A DNA stretch of 57,400 nt from Armatimonadota bacterium. Lineage in GTDB: Bacteria > Armatimonadota > Fimbriimonadia > Fimbriimonadales > GBS-DC. The DNA is taken from contig JAIMAN010000011.1 of the NCBI GenBank assembly GCA_023511915.1, positions 1-57,400 of the forward strand, in the 5' to 3' direction. Made by a program: the position numbers and the translations under genes. The notes under the pieces are model-generated. The model searched no databases, was not told the DNA's origin, and saw nothing but the letters and a program-made list of their open reading frames with translations. Below, one piece after another: positions 27,807 through 36,848 of the stretch (position 1 is the stretch's first letter; each line of letters starts with the position of its first letter).

Positions 27807-29047
27807 GGTGTCTCCCGCATCAGGGCGATTCCGACACCGACGGCAGCCATCAGGCTCACCAGCGCGGAGCCGCCCGCGCTCACGAACGGCAGCGGCAAGC
27901 CCATCGTCGGCATCAAGCCCACCGCCATGCTAAGATTCATCAACGCGCCCGCGCCAATCCACACGCCCAGCCCTGCCAAATAGAGCCTGCCCGCGCGGGT
28001 GGGCGCGCGCGCCGCGCTCTGAAAACACGCCCACACCAGCAACGCCAGCAGCGCGATGACACCCAGACTGCCCAGCAGCCCAGCCTCTTCGGCGATTGCT
28101 GCGAAGATGTAGTCGCTCTCGACGGCGGGCAGGCTGCGCTTCTCGCGCCCGCCGCCCAGCCCAACGCCGAACAGCCCGCCACTACCGACGGCAATCTGCG
28201 CCCGCACCATCTGATAGCCCGCCTCGCGCTCGTGCGTCCACGGATCCAGTGTCGCCTGTATCCGCTTGATCACATACGCGCCGGGCTGCGTCTCCCACGG
28301 CTGGTTGCGCAGCGCGCCCAGCATCAACGGCGTCGCGACCATCACACCCGCCAGAAACGCCACACCCAGCCCCACCAGCAACACCCACTGCGTTCGCAGC
28401 CCGCCCACGAAACAGACGCCAAACCCCAGCAGCAGCACCAATACCGCCGTATCCTTGTCAGGCTGCAGAGCAATCAGCCCGCCCCCAGAGAGCCACAGTA
28501 GCGCGCCGAGCCACAGCCCAACCGTCGGGCGCAGGCGCGGCGCGCTGCACACTGCCGTTAGCCACAGCAGCGTCGCCAGTTTGTAAAACTCAGCAGGCTG
28601 CAGCGTTATGCCACTCAACGCGGGAATGGGCACGCCAATCCAGCGCGTTGCGCCGTTAAGCGTAAGCGCGCCGGGTAGTTTGAGCGCGAGCCACAGCAGC
28701 GCGCCCCATCCCAGCAGCAGCCACACCCACGCGCTCGCCAACCAGAACCGCCCGCGCACACGACTGCATCCCCACAGTACGCCCACACCCATGAGCAGCC
28801 ACAACGCCTGCATCAGCACAGGGCGCAGCGTCAGAAGCGGGTCAGGCGCGTAGCCATCCCGCGTCAAGCGGTTCAACTCGCCAATCGCGATGCTCCCCTG
28901 AAACAGCAGCCCCACCAGCGCAAGCGCGAACGGCGTCCACAACAGCGCAGGATGCACCCGCGCCGTGCGCGTGCTGGGTTGCACAGGCGTCTGGCGCGGC
29001 GGCTCTATCGGACGACGAGCGTTTCTCAAGGCGTGGGACTGTCGCAT
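27803..29047 (-). CDS. ftsW: FtsW/SEDS peptidoglycan polymerase
   Basis: GATRWIGVPIPALSGITLQPAEFYKLATLLWL, ESDYIFAAIAEEAGLLG, LPLPFVSAGGSALVSLM; ATG 29047. Confidence 0.95.
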   Translation of the reverse strand: MRQSHALRNARRPIEPPRQTPVQPSTRTARVHPALLWTPFALALVGLLFQGSIAIGELNRLTRDGYAPDPLLTLRPVLMQALWLLMGVGVLWGCSRVRGRFWLASAWVWLLLGWGALLWLALKLPGALTLNGATRWIGVPIPALSGITLQPAEFYKLATLLWLTAVCSAPRLRPTVGLWLGALLWLSGGGLIALQPDKDTAVLVLLLGFGVCFVGGLRTQWVLLVGLGVAFLAGVMVATPLMLGALRNQPWETQPGAYVIKRIQATLDPWTHEREAGYQMVRAQIAVGSGGLFGVGLGGGREKRSLPAVESDYIFAAIAEEAGLLGSLGVIALLALLVWACFQSAARAPTRAGRLYLAGLGVWIGAGALMNLSMAVGLMPTMGLPLPFVSAGGSALVSLMAAVGVGIALMRETP

Positions 29048-30519
29048 CCATGCACCTCCCGTACCAAGCGTTTGAACTGCTCTCCTCTGTCGGCGAAGTT
29101 GCGGAACTGGTCGAAACTCGCGCAGCCTGGCGCAAGGATGACCGTGTCGCCTGCGTGCGCCACCCGACGCGCCTCCGCAACCGCCCGCGCCAAGTCGCCG
29201 ACATATTGCCAGCGCGTGTAGCCAAGCGCATCCAACGCCGCGCCGATTGCCCCACCATCCCGCCCGATCAGAAACACCTGCGTTGCGTGCTGCGCCAGCG
29301 ACTGCGCCAGTTGCGCGATACTCTCGTTTTTGTCCACCCCGCCTGCAATCACGAGGCACGGTTTTGGGGTCGCCTGCAGCGATTTCTCCAGCGCGTCGGC
29401 GTTCGTACACATCGAATTGTTAATGTATCGCACGCCGTCCCACGCGCCGACGAACTCCATGCGATGGGGCGCACCCGTGAAACTTGCCAGCGCCTCGCGC
29501 AACTGGTCAGGCGTGCAGCCCAGAATGCTGGCGACCGTCGCCGCCGCAAGCGCGTTCTCCAAGCCGTGCGTGCCCAGAAGGGCGGGTTTGGGCAAGTTGG
29601 CGATGTTTAGGTTTTCGCTTGAAATCTCTACATACGGCTGGGAGGCGGCAAAGAATTTGACTTGAAATTGCCCAACCCCCTCCTTGAGGTTCCCCCTGCT
29701 CGCAGGGGGAACCGAGTCGTCATGGTTCCCCTCGCGAAGCGGAGATGCCTGCCCCGCTTCTCGGTTCCCCTCGCGAAGCGGGGGGAACCTTAAGGAGGGG
29801 GGCACACCTAAATAGTCCAACACCCACCCCACCCCCGCATCCTCGCCATTCAGCACCGCCCAGTCGTCGGGCGTCTGGTTCGCCAGAATCTTCGCTTTCG
29901 CCAAGGCGTAGGCTTCCCAAGTGCCGTGATAGTCCAAGTGGTCGTGGCGAATGTTGGTAATCACGGCGATTCTGGGGCGGAAGGTGTGCGTGTGCAGCAG
30001 TTGGAACGAACTGACTTCGGCGACGAGCCATTCGTCGGGCGCGGCGCGCTCGGCGGCTTCCGTGAGCGTCTGCTCGCCGTCGATGCCCGCGATGTTCCCG
30101 CACAGGCGCGCACGCAACCCCATCGTGCGCAGAATGTGGTGAATCAGCAGCGTGGTGGTGGTCTTGCCATTCGTGCCTGTGATAGCGACGATCGGGGCGC
30201 GCGCGATTCGGTAGCCCAGCTCGATTTCGCTCCACACGAGCACGCCTGCCGCTTCCGCCAGCGTGAAAATCGGGTGGCTGGGCGGCAAGCCTGGGCTGAC
30301 CACCACAAGGTCGTACCCATCCAGGCTTTGGGGCGCGTCGGTTCCCGTGTGTAGGGCAACGCCCAGCTCGGTCAGCGCGTCCGCGAAGGGCAACTCAGCA
30401 TGCAACTCTCGGTCAAAAACCTCTACTCGTGCGCCTCGTCGCGTCAGCGCGCCCGCCGCCGCGACGCCGCTGCGCCGCGCGCCTATGACCGCTACCCGTT
30501 TGCCCGCGAACTCGCTCAT
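29026..30519 (-). CDS. murD: UDP-N-acetylmuramoylalanine--D-glutamate ligase, carrying a repeat-derived insertion
   Basis: AITGTNGKTTTTLLIHHIL, NIRHDHLDYHGTWEAYALAKAKIL, IAGGVDKNESIAQ; insertion PPSLRFPPLREGN...PPASRGNLKEGV. Confidence 0.95.
   Translation of the reverse strand: MSEFAGKRVAVIGARRSGVAAAGALTRRGARVEVFDRELHAELPFADALTELGVALHTGTDAPQSLDGYDLVVVSPGLPPSHPIFTLAEAAGVLVWSEIELGYRIARAPIVAITGTNGKTTTTLLIHHILRTMGLRARLCGNIAGIDGEQTLTEAAERAAPDEWLVAEVSSFQLLHTHTFRPRIAVITNIRHDHLDYHGTWEAYALAKAKILANQTPDDWAVLNGEDAGVGWVLDYLGVPPSLRFPPLREGNREAGQASPLREGNHDDSVPPASRGNLKEGVGQFQVKFFAASQPYVEISSENLNIANLPKPALLGTHGLENALAAATVASILGCTPDQLREALASFTGAPHRMEFVGAWDGVRYINNSMCTNADALEKSLQATPKPCLVIAGGVDKNESIAQLAQSLAQHATQVFLIGRDGGAIGAALDALGYTRWQYVGDLARAVAEARRVAHAGDTVILAPGCASFDQFRNFADRGEQFKRLVREVHGCDSPTP
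29676..29802. repeat. Multi-hairpin palindromic element, copy 1 (127 bp), inside murD
   Basis: Outer inverted repeat CCCCCTCCTTGAGGTTCCCCC / GGGGGAACCTTAAGGAGGGGG (1 mismatch); inner hairpins GGTTCCCCCTG-CTCG-CAGGGGGAACC and GGTTCCCC-TCGCGAAGC-GGGGGGAACC; extra partial unit GGTTCCCCTCGCGAAGCGG in between. Confidence 0.92.
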
Positions 30520-30526
30520 CGTCGCC

Positions 30527-31519
30527 TCACCAACGGCTGATAGCGACGCCGCCTGCCGCCGCTATTGCACCCGCCAGCCAGAACCGCATCACAATCGTCG
30601 GCTCCGCCCAGCCCAGCAGCTCGAAATGGTGGTGAATCGGCGTCGCCCGAAATATGCGCTTGCCTCCACGCAGCTTGACCGAACTCAGCTGCACGACCAC
30701 GCTGAGAATCTCCGCCGCGAACACCAGCCCGACCAGCGCGAACGCGCCCCACTGCTGCAGCGCAGGCGCATGCAGCAAGCTACGAAGCGTCAGCAGCCCG
30801 AAACTCGCGCCCAGAAACATCGACCCCGTGTCGCCCATAAACACCCGCGCAGGATGCACATTCCACCACAAGTACCCCACACATCCGCCTGCGACCATCA
30901 GCGCGTAAGCGACCCAACTCCCCTGCCCTGTGCTGATGGCGTACACGCCCAGCATCGCCAGCGCGGTCAGCCCCGCTGCCAATCCGTCCAATCCATCCGT
31001 CAGGTTGAACGCATTCACCCAGCCGACCAGCCAAAGCACTCCAAGCGCGAAGGTCGCAGGGGTCAGCGGCAGTTGTGCCCCGCTCGCCTCTGCACTCCCC
31101 AGCAGCGGCTCGGCAGCACCCGACGCCGCCAGCCACAGCACATAGATGCTCACGCCCCCCGCAATCAGCTGTAGTGCGAGTTTCTGTTTCCACTCCAGCC
31201 CGCGCTGCCCCGTCCAGCGACGAATCCAGTAGTCGTCCAGCAGCCCGATGAGCGCGAACCACGCCGCGCCTGCAAAAATTACCAGTATAGGAACCAGCGG
31301 CTCGCGCGTCAGTCCCGCCCACGCCGCCAGCCCCACGGCGACCCCCAGCATAATCAACAGCCCGCCCATCGTAGGCGTGCCCTCTTTGACGCGGTGCGTT
31401 TCGGGCGCGTAGGCGTAGATGGTCTGGCGCGCGCGGATGCCTGCCAGCCAGCCAATCCCAGGCTTGCCCAGCAACAGGGCAGCGAGCGCCGCCGTCAGGA
31501 ACACCAGCGCGTCGGTCAT
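30527..31519 (-). CDS. mraY: Phospho-MurNAc-pentapeptide transferase MraY
   Basis: HRVKEGTPTMGGLLIM, AFNLTDGLDGLAAGL, VFMGDTGSMFLGASFG, TPIHHHFELLGW; ATGA overlap with murF. Confidence 0.97.
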   Translation of the reverse strand: MTDALVFLTAALAALLLGKPGIGWLAGIRARQTIYAYAPETHRVKEGTPTMGGLLIMLGVAVGLAAWAGLTREPLVPILVIFAGAAWFALIGLLDDYWIRRWTGQRGLEWKQKLALQLIAGGVSIYVLWLAASGAAEPLLGSAEASGAQLPLTPATFALGVLWLVGWVNAFNLTDGLDGLAAGLTALAMLGVYAISTGQGSWVAYALMVAGGCVGYLWWNVHPARVFMGDTGSMFLGASFGLLTLRSLLHAPALQQWGAFALVGLVFAAEILSVVVQLSSVKLRGGKRIFRATPIHHHFELLGWAEPTIVMRFWLAGAIAAAGGVAISRW

Positions 31520-32910
31520 CGCATCACCGCCTGCTCCAGCCCCAGCGCGCGCGAGCCTTTCAGCAACACGCAGTCCCCCTTCTGCACCGTGCGCAGCAGC
31601 CACGCGCGCGCTTGCTGGGGCGTCTCGAAGTGCAGCAGTCGGCTGGGGGGAAATCCGCCCTCCCTGGCGGCAGCCGCCGTCCATAGCACTTCGCTTCCAA
31701 CCAAAACCACATAGTCCAACGGTTGCGTCGCAAGCCAGCGTCCCAGACTCCAGTGCAACCGCATGCTGTACGCGCCGAGTTCCTTCATGTCGCCCAGCAC
31801 GGCAATCCGTCGGCGCGCGGGGATTTGGTGAATCAGCACCTCCAACGCGGCGCGCATCGAGTCGGGGTTCGCGTTGTAGGCGTCGTTGATCAGCGTCCAT
31901 CCTTCAGGCTGACGCTGCAGCGCCATGCGCATCTCTGGCAGATGGGTGTGGCGCAGGGCGCGCGCCGCTGCTTCGGGCGCAACGCCCAGCACGACCGCCG
32001 TCAGCAGCGCAGCCGTCGCGTTCATCAGCAGATGCTCGCCCAGATAGGGCAGCTCTACCCACACCCGCGCCTGCACTTCGGGCAGGTTCAACGCCACGAC
32101 GCCTGCCGTGTAGTCCTCGCCCAGCTGCACCTCCGTCAGACGGGCGTGCGCTTCGGGATGGCGTCCGAAGGTGTAGATGATCTCGCACGCGCAGCGCGCC
32201 CGCAGGAACTCGTAGAACTTGTCATCGCGCGGCAGTATCGCAATCCCATCGGGGGGCAACGCCTGCACCAGCTCCGATTTCGCTTCCGCAATCGCCTCAC
32301 GGCTGCCCAGCTGCTCGATGTGCGACCAGCCGATTTGCGTGATCACCCCGACGCGCGGCTCGGCTATCTCGGCAAGATAGGCGATTTGCCCACGCCCACG
32401 CATCGCCATCTCCTGCACCATGAATCGGCAGTCGGCGTCCAGCTCGAACAGCGACAACGGCACGCCGAGTTCAGTGTTTAGGTTTCCTGCGTTTTTTTGC
32501 ACAGCGTTGGGGTAGCCCGCCTCCAGCGCAGTGGCAATCATCTCTTTGGTGGTGGTCTTGCCCGTGCTGCCCGTTATGCCAACGACGGTCGCGTTGAACT
32601 GTTTGCGATAGTATCGCGCGAGTTGCCCCAGCGCGTGGACGGTGTTCGGCGTGCGCAGCAGGGGCATCTCCTCCGCGCCCAGCGGCACATATTCCACCAG
32701 CGCGGCGACTGCGCCCTTATCGAACACCTCCTGCAGGTAGTGGTGTCCGTCGGTGCGGTTGCCCCGCAGCGCGACGAATAGGTCGCCTGCTTCGGCAACG
32801 CGGCTATCGATGCACACGCCCGTGACGGCGACCGCTTCAGGCGCGCGGATGTTCACAGGCTTCGCGCCTGTCGCCTCGATGACCTCAGAGAGTGGCATGG
32901 CTCGTCTCAT
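31516..32910 (-). CDS. murF: UDP-MurNAc-tripeptide--D-Ala-D-Ala ligase MurF
   Basis: GITGSTGKTTTKEMIATAL, INDAYNANPDSMRAALEVL, VLGDMKELG. Confidence 0.96.
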   Translation of the reverse strand: MRRAMPLSEVIEATGAKPVNIRAPEAVAVTGVCIDSRVAEAGDLFVALRGNRTDGHHYLQEVFDKGAVAALVEYVPLGAEEMPLLRTPNTVHALGQLARYYRKQFNATVVGITGSTGKTTTKEMIATALEAGYPNAVQKNAGNLNTELGVPLSLFELDADCRFMVQEMAMRGRGQIAYLAEIAEPRVGVITQIGWSHIEQLGSREAIAEAKSELVQALPPDGIAILPRDDKFYEFLRARCACEIIYTFGRHPEAHARLTEVQLGEDYTAGVVALNLPEVQARVWVELPYLGEHLLMNATAALLTAVVLGVAPEAAARALRHTHLPEMRMALQRQPEGWTLINDAYNANPDSMRAALEVLIHQIPARRRIAVLGDMKELGAYSMRLHWSLGRWLATQPLDYVVLVGSEVLWTAAAAREGGFPPSRLLHFETPQQARAWLLRTVQKGDCVLLKGSRALGLEQAVMR

Positions 32911-34517
32911 CGCTTCGCTCCTACTGCCTCCTTCGCGACCTCGATGTCGCTGAACGGGAGTTTCTCCGTGCCCACAATCTGGTACGGCTCGTGCCCCTTG
33001 CCCGCCAGCAGAATCAGCTCGCCTGCCTGTGCGGTGTGCAAAGCGTACTCGATGGCGCGTCGTCGGTCAGGCTCCACCAGCGCGACTTTGTGGCGCAGTT
33101 CGTCGGGCACGCCTGCGAGAATCTGCTGCAGAATTTGGTGCGGGTCTTCCGTGCGGGGGTTATCGGAGGTTAGAATTACGCGGTCAGCAAGCTCGGCGGC
33201 GATTCTGCCCATCGTGGGTCGCTTCGTCGCGTCGCGGTCGCCACCGCAACCGAACAGCACGGTCAGGCGCGTCGGGTTCAGCATCCGTCCCGCCTGCAGC
33301 ACCCGCGCCAGCGCGTCGGGTGTGTGCGCGAAGTCCACAATCACCGTGTAGTCGGCGTCTATCGGTGCGCGTTCGAACCGCCCAGGTACCTGCGACAGGC
33401 TCGCCAGCCCCTGCTGAATCGCTTCCAACGGGATGCCCAACGCCAGACCCGCCGTCGTCGCCGCCAGCGCGTTATATAAATTGTAGGGGGCGATTAGCGG
33501 GGTGTGCAGGAAGTATTCGTCCGCGCGGCTTTCGGAACCCCCTCCTGCAGGTTCCCCCTGCACGCAGGGGGAACCAAGTTGCGGTTCCCCTCGCGAGGCG
33601 GGGGGAACCTGCAGGAGGGGGGCAACAGGTTGCACTGCCAACGCCGTCCGCACCCAGAAGCGCAGCGCGTCGCGTCCGTACTCCACGCGCACGGCTCTGA
33701 CCAGCGCGCATTCGCACTCGCCGTAGGTGTAGACCGCACCCTTCGCCTTCGCAGCGAACTGCCTGCCCCACTCGTCGCTGATGTTGATGACCGCGCGGTA
33801 GGGCTTGCCCGACTGCTCCGCCAAGTCGGTGAACAGGCGCAGTTTCGCCGCAGCGTAGGCGTCCATCGTGCCGTGATAGTCCAGGTGGTCTTGCGTCAGG
33901 TTCGTGAACACGCCGACATCGAAGCGAATGCCGTCCGCGCGCCGCTGGTCTAAGGCGTGCGACGAGACCTCCATCACCGCTGCCTGCGCGCCCAGCGCAC
34001 GCGCCCGCTGCAGCAGCGACTGCAACTGGTACACTTCGGGCGTAGTGAACTCGCCCTCGTGCGTTAGCGTCTCGCGCCGACCGTCGGGATACTCAATCCA
34101 CGCGCCCAGCGTGCCGATAAGCACCGTCGGTTTACCCCACGCGACCAGTATCTTCTGCAGCATGTGGGTGGTGGTGGTCTTGCCGTTCGTGCCTGTGACG
34201 CCGATGGTCAGCATGTGCCGTGTCGGGTCGCCGTACAGCCGCTGCGCGATGCGCCAGAGCGCCTCGCGGGTGTCGGGCACGCGGGCGTAGGGGGTGTTCG
34301 GCGGCAGCGTGTCGGCGTCGCGTTGCAGCAGCACTGCTGCCGCGCCCCGCTGAAGGGCGTCGCTGACGAAACGATGCCCATCCTGCTGCCGACCGACCAG
34401 CGCGACGAACAGGTCGCCCGGCTGCACGCGCCGCGAATCGACGCAGACGCCTCTAATCTCGGCGTCGCCGTGCGCCTCCTGTATCGGCAGACCCTGTAGC
34501 AGCTCGCTTAGTCGCAT
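32907..34517 (-). CDS. murE: UDP-MurNAc-tripeptide synthetase MurE, carrying a repeat-derived insertion
   Basis: GVTGTNGKTTTTHMLQKIL, FTNLTQDHLDYHGTMDAYAAAKLRLF, TVLFGCGGDRDATKRPTMG, TSDNPRTEDP; insertion PLLQVPPASRGEPQLGSPCVQGEPAGGGS. Confidence 0.96.
   Translation of the reverse strand: MRLSELLQGLPIQEAHGDAEIRGVCVDSRRVQPGDLFVALVGRQQDGHRFVSDALQRGAAAVLLQRDADTLPPNTPYARVPDTREALWRIAQRLYGDPTRHMLTIGVTGTNGKTTTTHMLQKILVAWGKPTVLIGTLGAWIEYPDGRRETLTHEGEFTTPEVYQLQSLLQRARALGAQAAVMEVSSHALDQRRADGIRFDVGVFTNLTQDHLDYHGTMDAYAAAKLRLFTDLAEQSGKPYRAVINISDEWGRQFAAKAKGAVYTYGECECALVRAVRVEYGRDALRFWVRTALAVQPVAPLLQVPPASRGEPQLGSPCVQGEPAGGGSESRADEYFLHTPLIAPYNLYNALAATTAGLALGIPLEAIQQGLASLSQVPGRFERAPIDADYTVIVDFAHTPDALARVLQAGRMLNPTRLTVLFGCGGDRDATKRPTMGRIAAELADRVILTSDNPRTEDPHQILQQILAGVPDELRHKVALVEPDRRRAIEYALHTAQAGELILLAGKGHEPYQIVGTEKLPFSDIEVAKEAVGAKR
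33538..33622. repeat. Multi-hairpin palindromic element, copy 2 (85 bp), inside murE
   Basis: CCCCCTCCTGCAGG [GTTCCCCCTGCACGCAGGGGGAAC] ... [GGTTCCCCTCGCGAGGCGGGGGGAACC] TGCAGGAGGGGGG; outer arms complementary, two inner hairpins. Confidence 0.93.
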
Positions 34518-34521
34518 CGTT

Positions 34522-36414
34522 TCACCCTGCGCGTGTGCGCGGATTGAAAATCGTTGGCGGGGTGCGCGTCGTCTCGCGTCGGGACGGCGGGATACGCCAA
34601 TACCACATCAGGTACTGCGCCACTTGGCGGAACGCAGGCGCGGCGATTTCCCCGCCGTAGTAGCCGTTCTGTGGCTCGTCCGCCAGCACCAAAATCACCG
34701 CGCGGGGCGCGTCCGCAGGCACAATCCCCACGAACGAGGCGACATACCTGCCCTGTGCATAGCCGCGTCCGCCCTCAATAGCTTTCTGCGCCGTGCCCGT
34801 TTTTCCCGCTACCCAGTAGCCCTTCAGCTGCGCGAGTTTGCCTGTGCCCTGCTCCACCGCCTGCACCAGCCCGCGAATCACTAAGCGCGCGTGTTCGGGG
34901 GGTACAATCGGCTCTGGTTCACGGCGCGCGAGTGCAGGCTCCAGCACGACGCGTGGGGCGACCCAGCGTCCGTCGTTCGCCAGCACGCCGTATGCCGCCG
35001 CCAGCGCCAGTGGCGAGACCATCAGCCCCTGCCCGAACGCAAGGTTCGTCGCCCGCAGATCCCTGCCCCAGCGTACCTTGTCGGGCGCAATGGTGTGCCC
35101 CACCCACTCGCCCCCCAAGCCCGCCTGCATCGGCTCGAACAAGTGGAACCGCTGCAGCGCGCGGTAGACGCCTTCCAACCCGACGCGCAGCCCCATCTGC
35201 GCCATCGCCACATTGCACGAATGGCACAGCACATCCTCCAGCGTCTGCAGCCCGTGCCCCCTTCCCCGTCCATGCACGACACAACGGATGGACTTTCTGC
35301 CCACGCGAATTGCGCCCTGACAGTAGTAGCGGCTCGTGGGGTTAATCGCGCCCTCTGCTAACAGCGACGCCACTACCAGCGGTTTGACGGTAGAGCCTGG
35401 CTCGCACAGGAACTCCACCGCGCGGTTGCGCAGCGGCTCCATCGCGCGGTCGCGCTCGGCAGGCGTGTCGTTGCGCGGGGGCTGCAGCCCCTTGCGTGTA
35501 GCAAGATCGAAAGTCGGGCGGTTCGCAATCGCCAGAATGTCGCCCGTGTGTGGCTCCAGCACCAAAATCAGCGCGCCTTTGGGACGATGCCTGCGCCAGA
35601 GTTGCTCCAGCGCGTCTTCGGCAACCGTCTGGATGGCTGTATCCAGCGTCAGGCGCACCGACGCGCCGTCGGTGGGCAGCACGCGCTGGCGAATGGTTTC
35701 GGGAATCAGCAATCCGCCGGGCGCAATCTCACCCTCTTCAATGCCGTTCTTGCCCGCCAGCACGGCGTTGTAGCCCTTCTCGATGCCGCTTGCAGCGACC
35801 AACCTGTTGCCCGTGAGGCTATCCTCCTGCAGTTGCGTTAGCCCAATCACCTGCGGGGCAATCGAGCCTTGCGGGTAGGCGCGCGTGGGCACTTGCTCGC
35901 GTGTCAGCACAGGTCGTTCGTCTCGCCTGAGGCGGCGGAACGCGCTCTCAAGGTCGGTGCGCAGGGCTTGATATCGCTCCATCGGCACGCTTGTCGCCAC
36001 GCGCAGGTAGCGGCGTCCCGACTGTTGGGCTTGCACAATCTGCGCCTGCAGCTCTGTGGGGTCGCTGTTCAGTCGCCTGGCGAGGATGCGCGCTGTCGTC
36101 TCAGGCTCGCGCACGCGCGTGGGGTCAATCGCGATGTGGCAGCAGATTTGGCTCTGCGCCAGCGGCTTGCCGTGCCGATCCAGTATCGCGCCGCGCTTTG
36201 CCAGCAGCGGGCGACGGCGCAGCCGACGACGCAGCCCCGCATCGTAGAGCGCGTCGTGCTGAAACACCTGCAGGTGCACCACCCGCGCCGCCACCAACGC
36301 GCCGCCCACCGCCAGCGCCGTGCCGAGGCACCCCATCCGCCGAAGTTCCTGCGACTTCAAGCGCACAGTCACATGCCGATACATCGGGCGCGCGTTCGCC
36401 ATCGGTTCCCTCAT
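34522..36414 (-). CDS. ftsI: Penicillin-binding transpeptidase FtsI/PBP3-like
   Basis: EPGSTVKPL (SxxK), CHSCNVAM (SxN), AGKTGTAQK (KTG). Confidence 0.94.
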   Translation of the reverse strand: MREPMANARPMYRHVTVRLKSQELRRMGCLGTALAVGGALVAARVVHLQVFQHDALYDAGLRRRLRRRPLLAKRGAILDRHGKPLAQSQICCHIAIDPTRVREPETTARILARRLNSDPTELQAQIVQAQQSGRRYLRVATSVPMERYQALRTDLESAFRRLRRDERPVLTREQVPTRAYPQGSIAPQVIGLTQLQEDSLTGNRLVAASGIEKGYNAVLAGKNGIEEGEIAPGGLLIPETIRQRVLPTDGASVRLTLDTAIQTVAEDALEQLWRRHRPKGALILVLEPHTGDILAIANRPTFDLATRKGLQPPRNDTPAERDRAMEPLRNRAVEFLCEPGSTVKPLVVASLLAEGAINPTSRYYCQGAIRVGRKSIRCVVHGRGRGHGLQTLEDVLCHSCNVAMAQMGLRVGLEGVYRALQRFHLFEPMQAGLGGEWVGHTIAPDKVRWGRDLRATNLAFGQGLMVSPLALAAAYGVLANDGRWVAPRVVLEPALARREPEPIVPPEHARLVIRGLVQAVEQGTGKLAQLKGYWVAGKTGTAQKAIEGGRGYAQGRYVASFVGIVPADAPRAVILVLADEPQNGYYGGEIAAPAFRQVAQYLMWYWRIPPSRRETTRTPPTIFNPRTRAG

Positions 36415-36839
36415 AGGTCAGCGTTGCCCATCGCCACAGGCTTAGAGGGCGGCGTCGGAGGCGCGTCCAGTCCGACCATCGTCAGGTCGGGCTGCTCGTC
36501 GACACGCACCATGCCCGCCTGCTCCGCCCACCGGCGCAGGGCGATTTCATCGGTGTGCGCGGCAATCTGCCCGCGCAGCCGATCGATGTTCAGCTGCGTG
36601 CGGTCAATCTCGCGGTTCAGGCTCGCCTGCCGCGCGTGTTCGTAGTTCAGCATCGCCACGGCGGTCATATGGCTTGTCAGCACGGCTGTGATGATAGCCA
36701 TCGGCAGCAGCGGTATTCGGCGCGGGCGCGCCTTGCGACGCGGTCGCGCAGGCTGCGCTATCGGCGGTCTCGGACGCGCCGAGGGCGTGTGTCCTCTCCC
36801 CTGCTCGGCTCTCGGTTTCGTGGCTGTTCGCATGGTCAT
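36411..36839 (-). CDS. ftsL: FtsL-like small bitopic membrane protein
   Basis: Basic N-terminus, single TM, heptad-like region, position between rsmH and ftsI with ATGA overlap. Confidence 0.7.
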   Translation of the reverse strand: MTMRTATKPRAEQGRGHTPSARPRPPIAQPARPRRKARPRRIPLLPMAIITAVLTSHMTAVAMLNYEHARQASLNREIDRTQLNIDRLRGQIAAHTDEIALRRWAEQAGMVRVDEQPDLTMVGLDAPPTPPSKPVAMGNADL

Positions 36840-36848
36840 CCTCCTTCC

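Noticed and set aside
29676-29802. CRISPR-like interpretation of the repeated GGTTCCCC units
   Set aside because: No regular spacers; units form nested palindromes rather than a repeat-spacer array.
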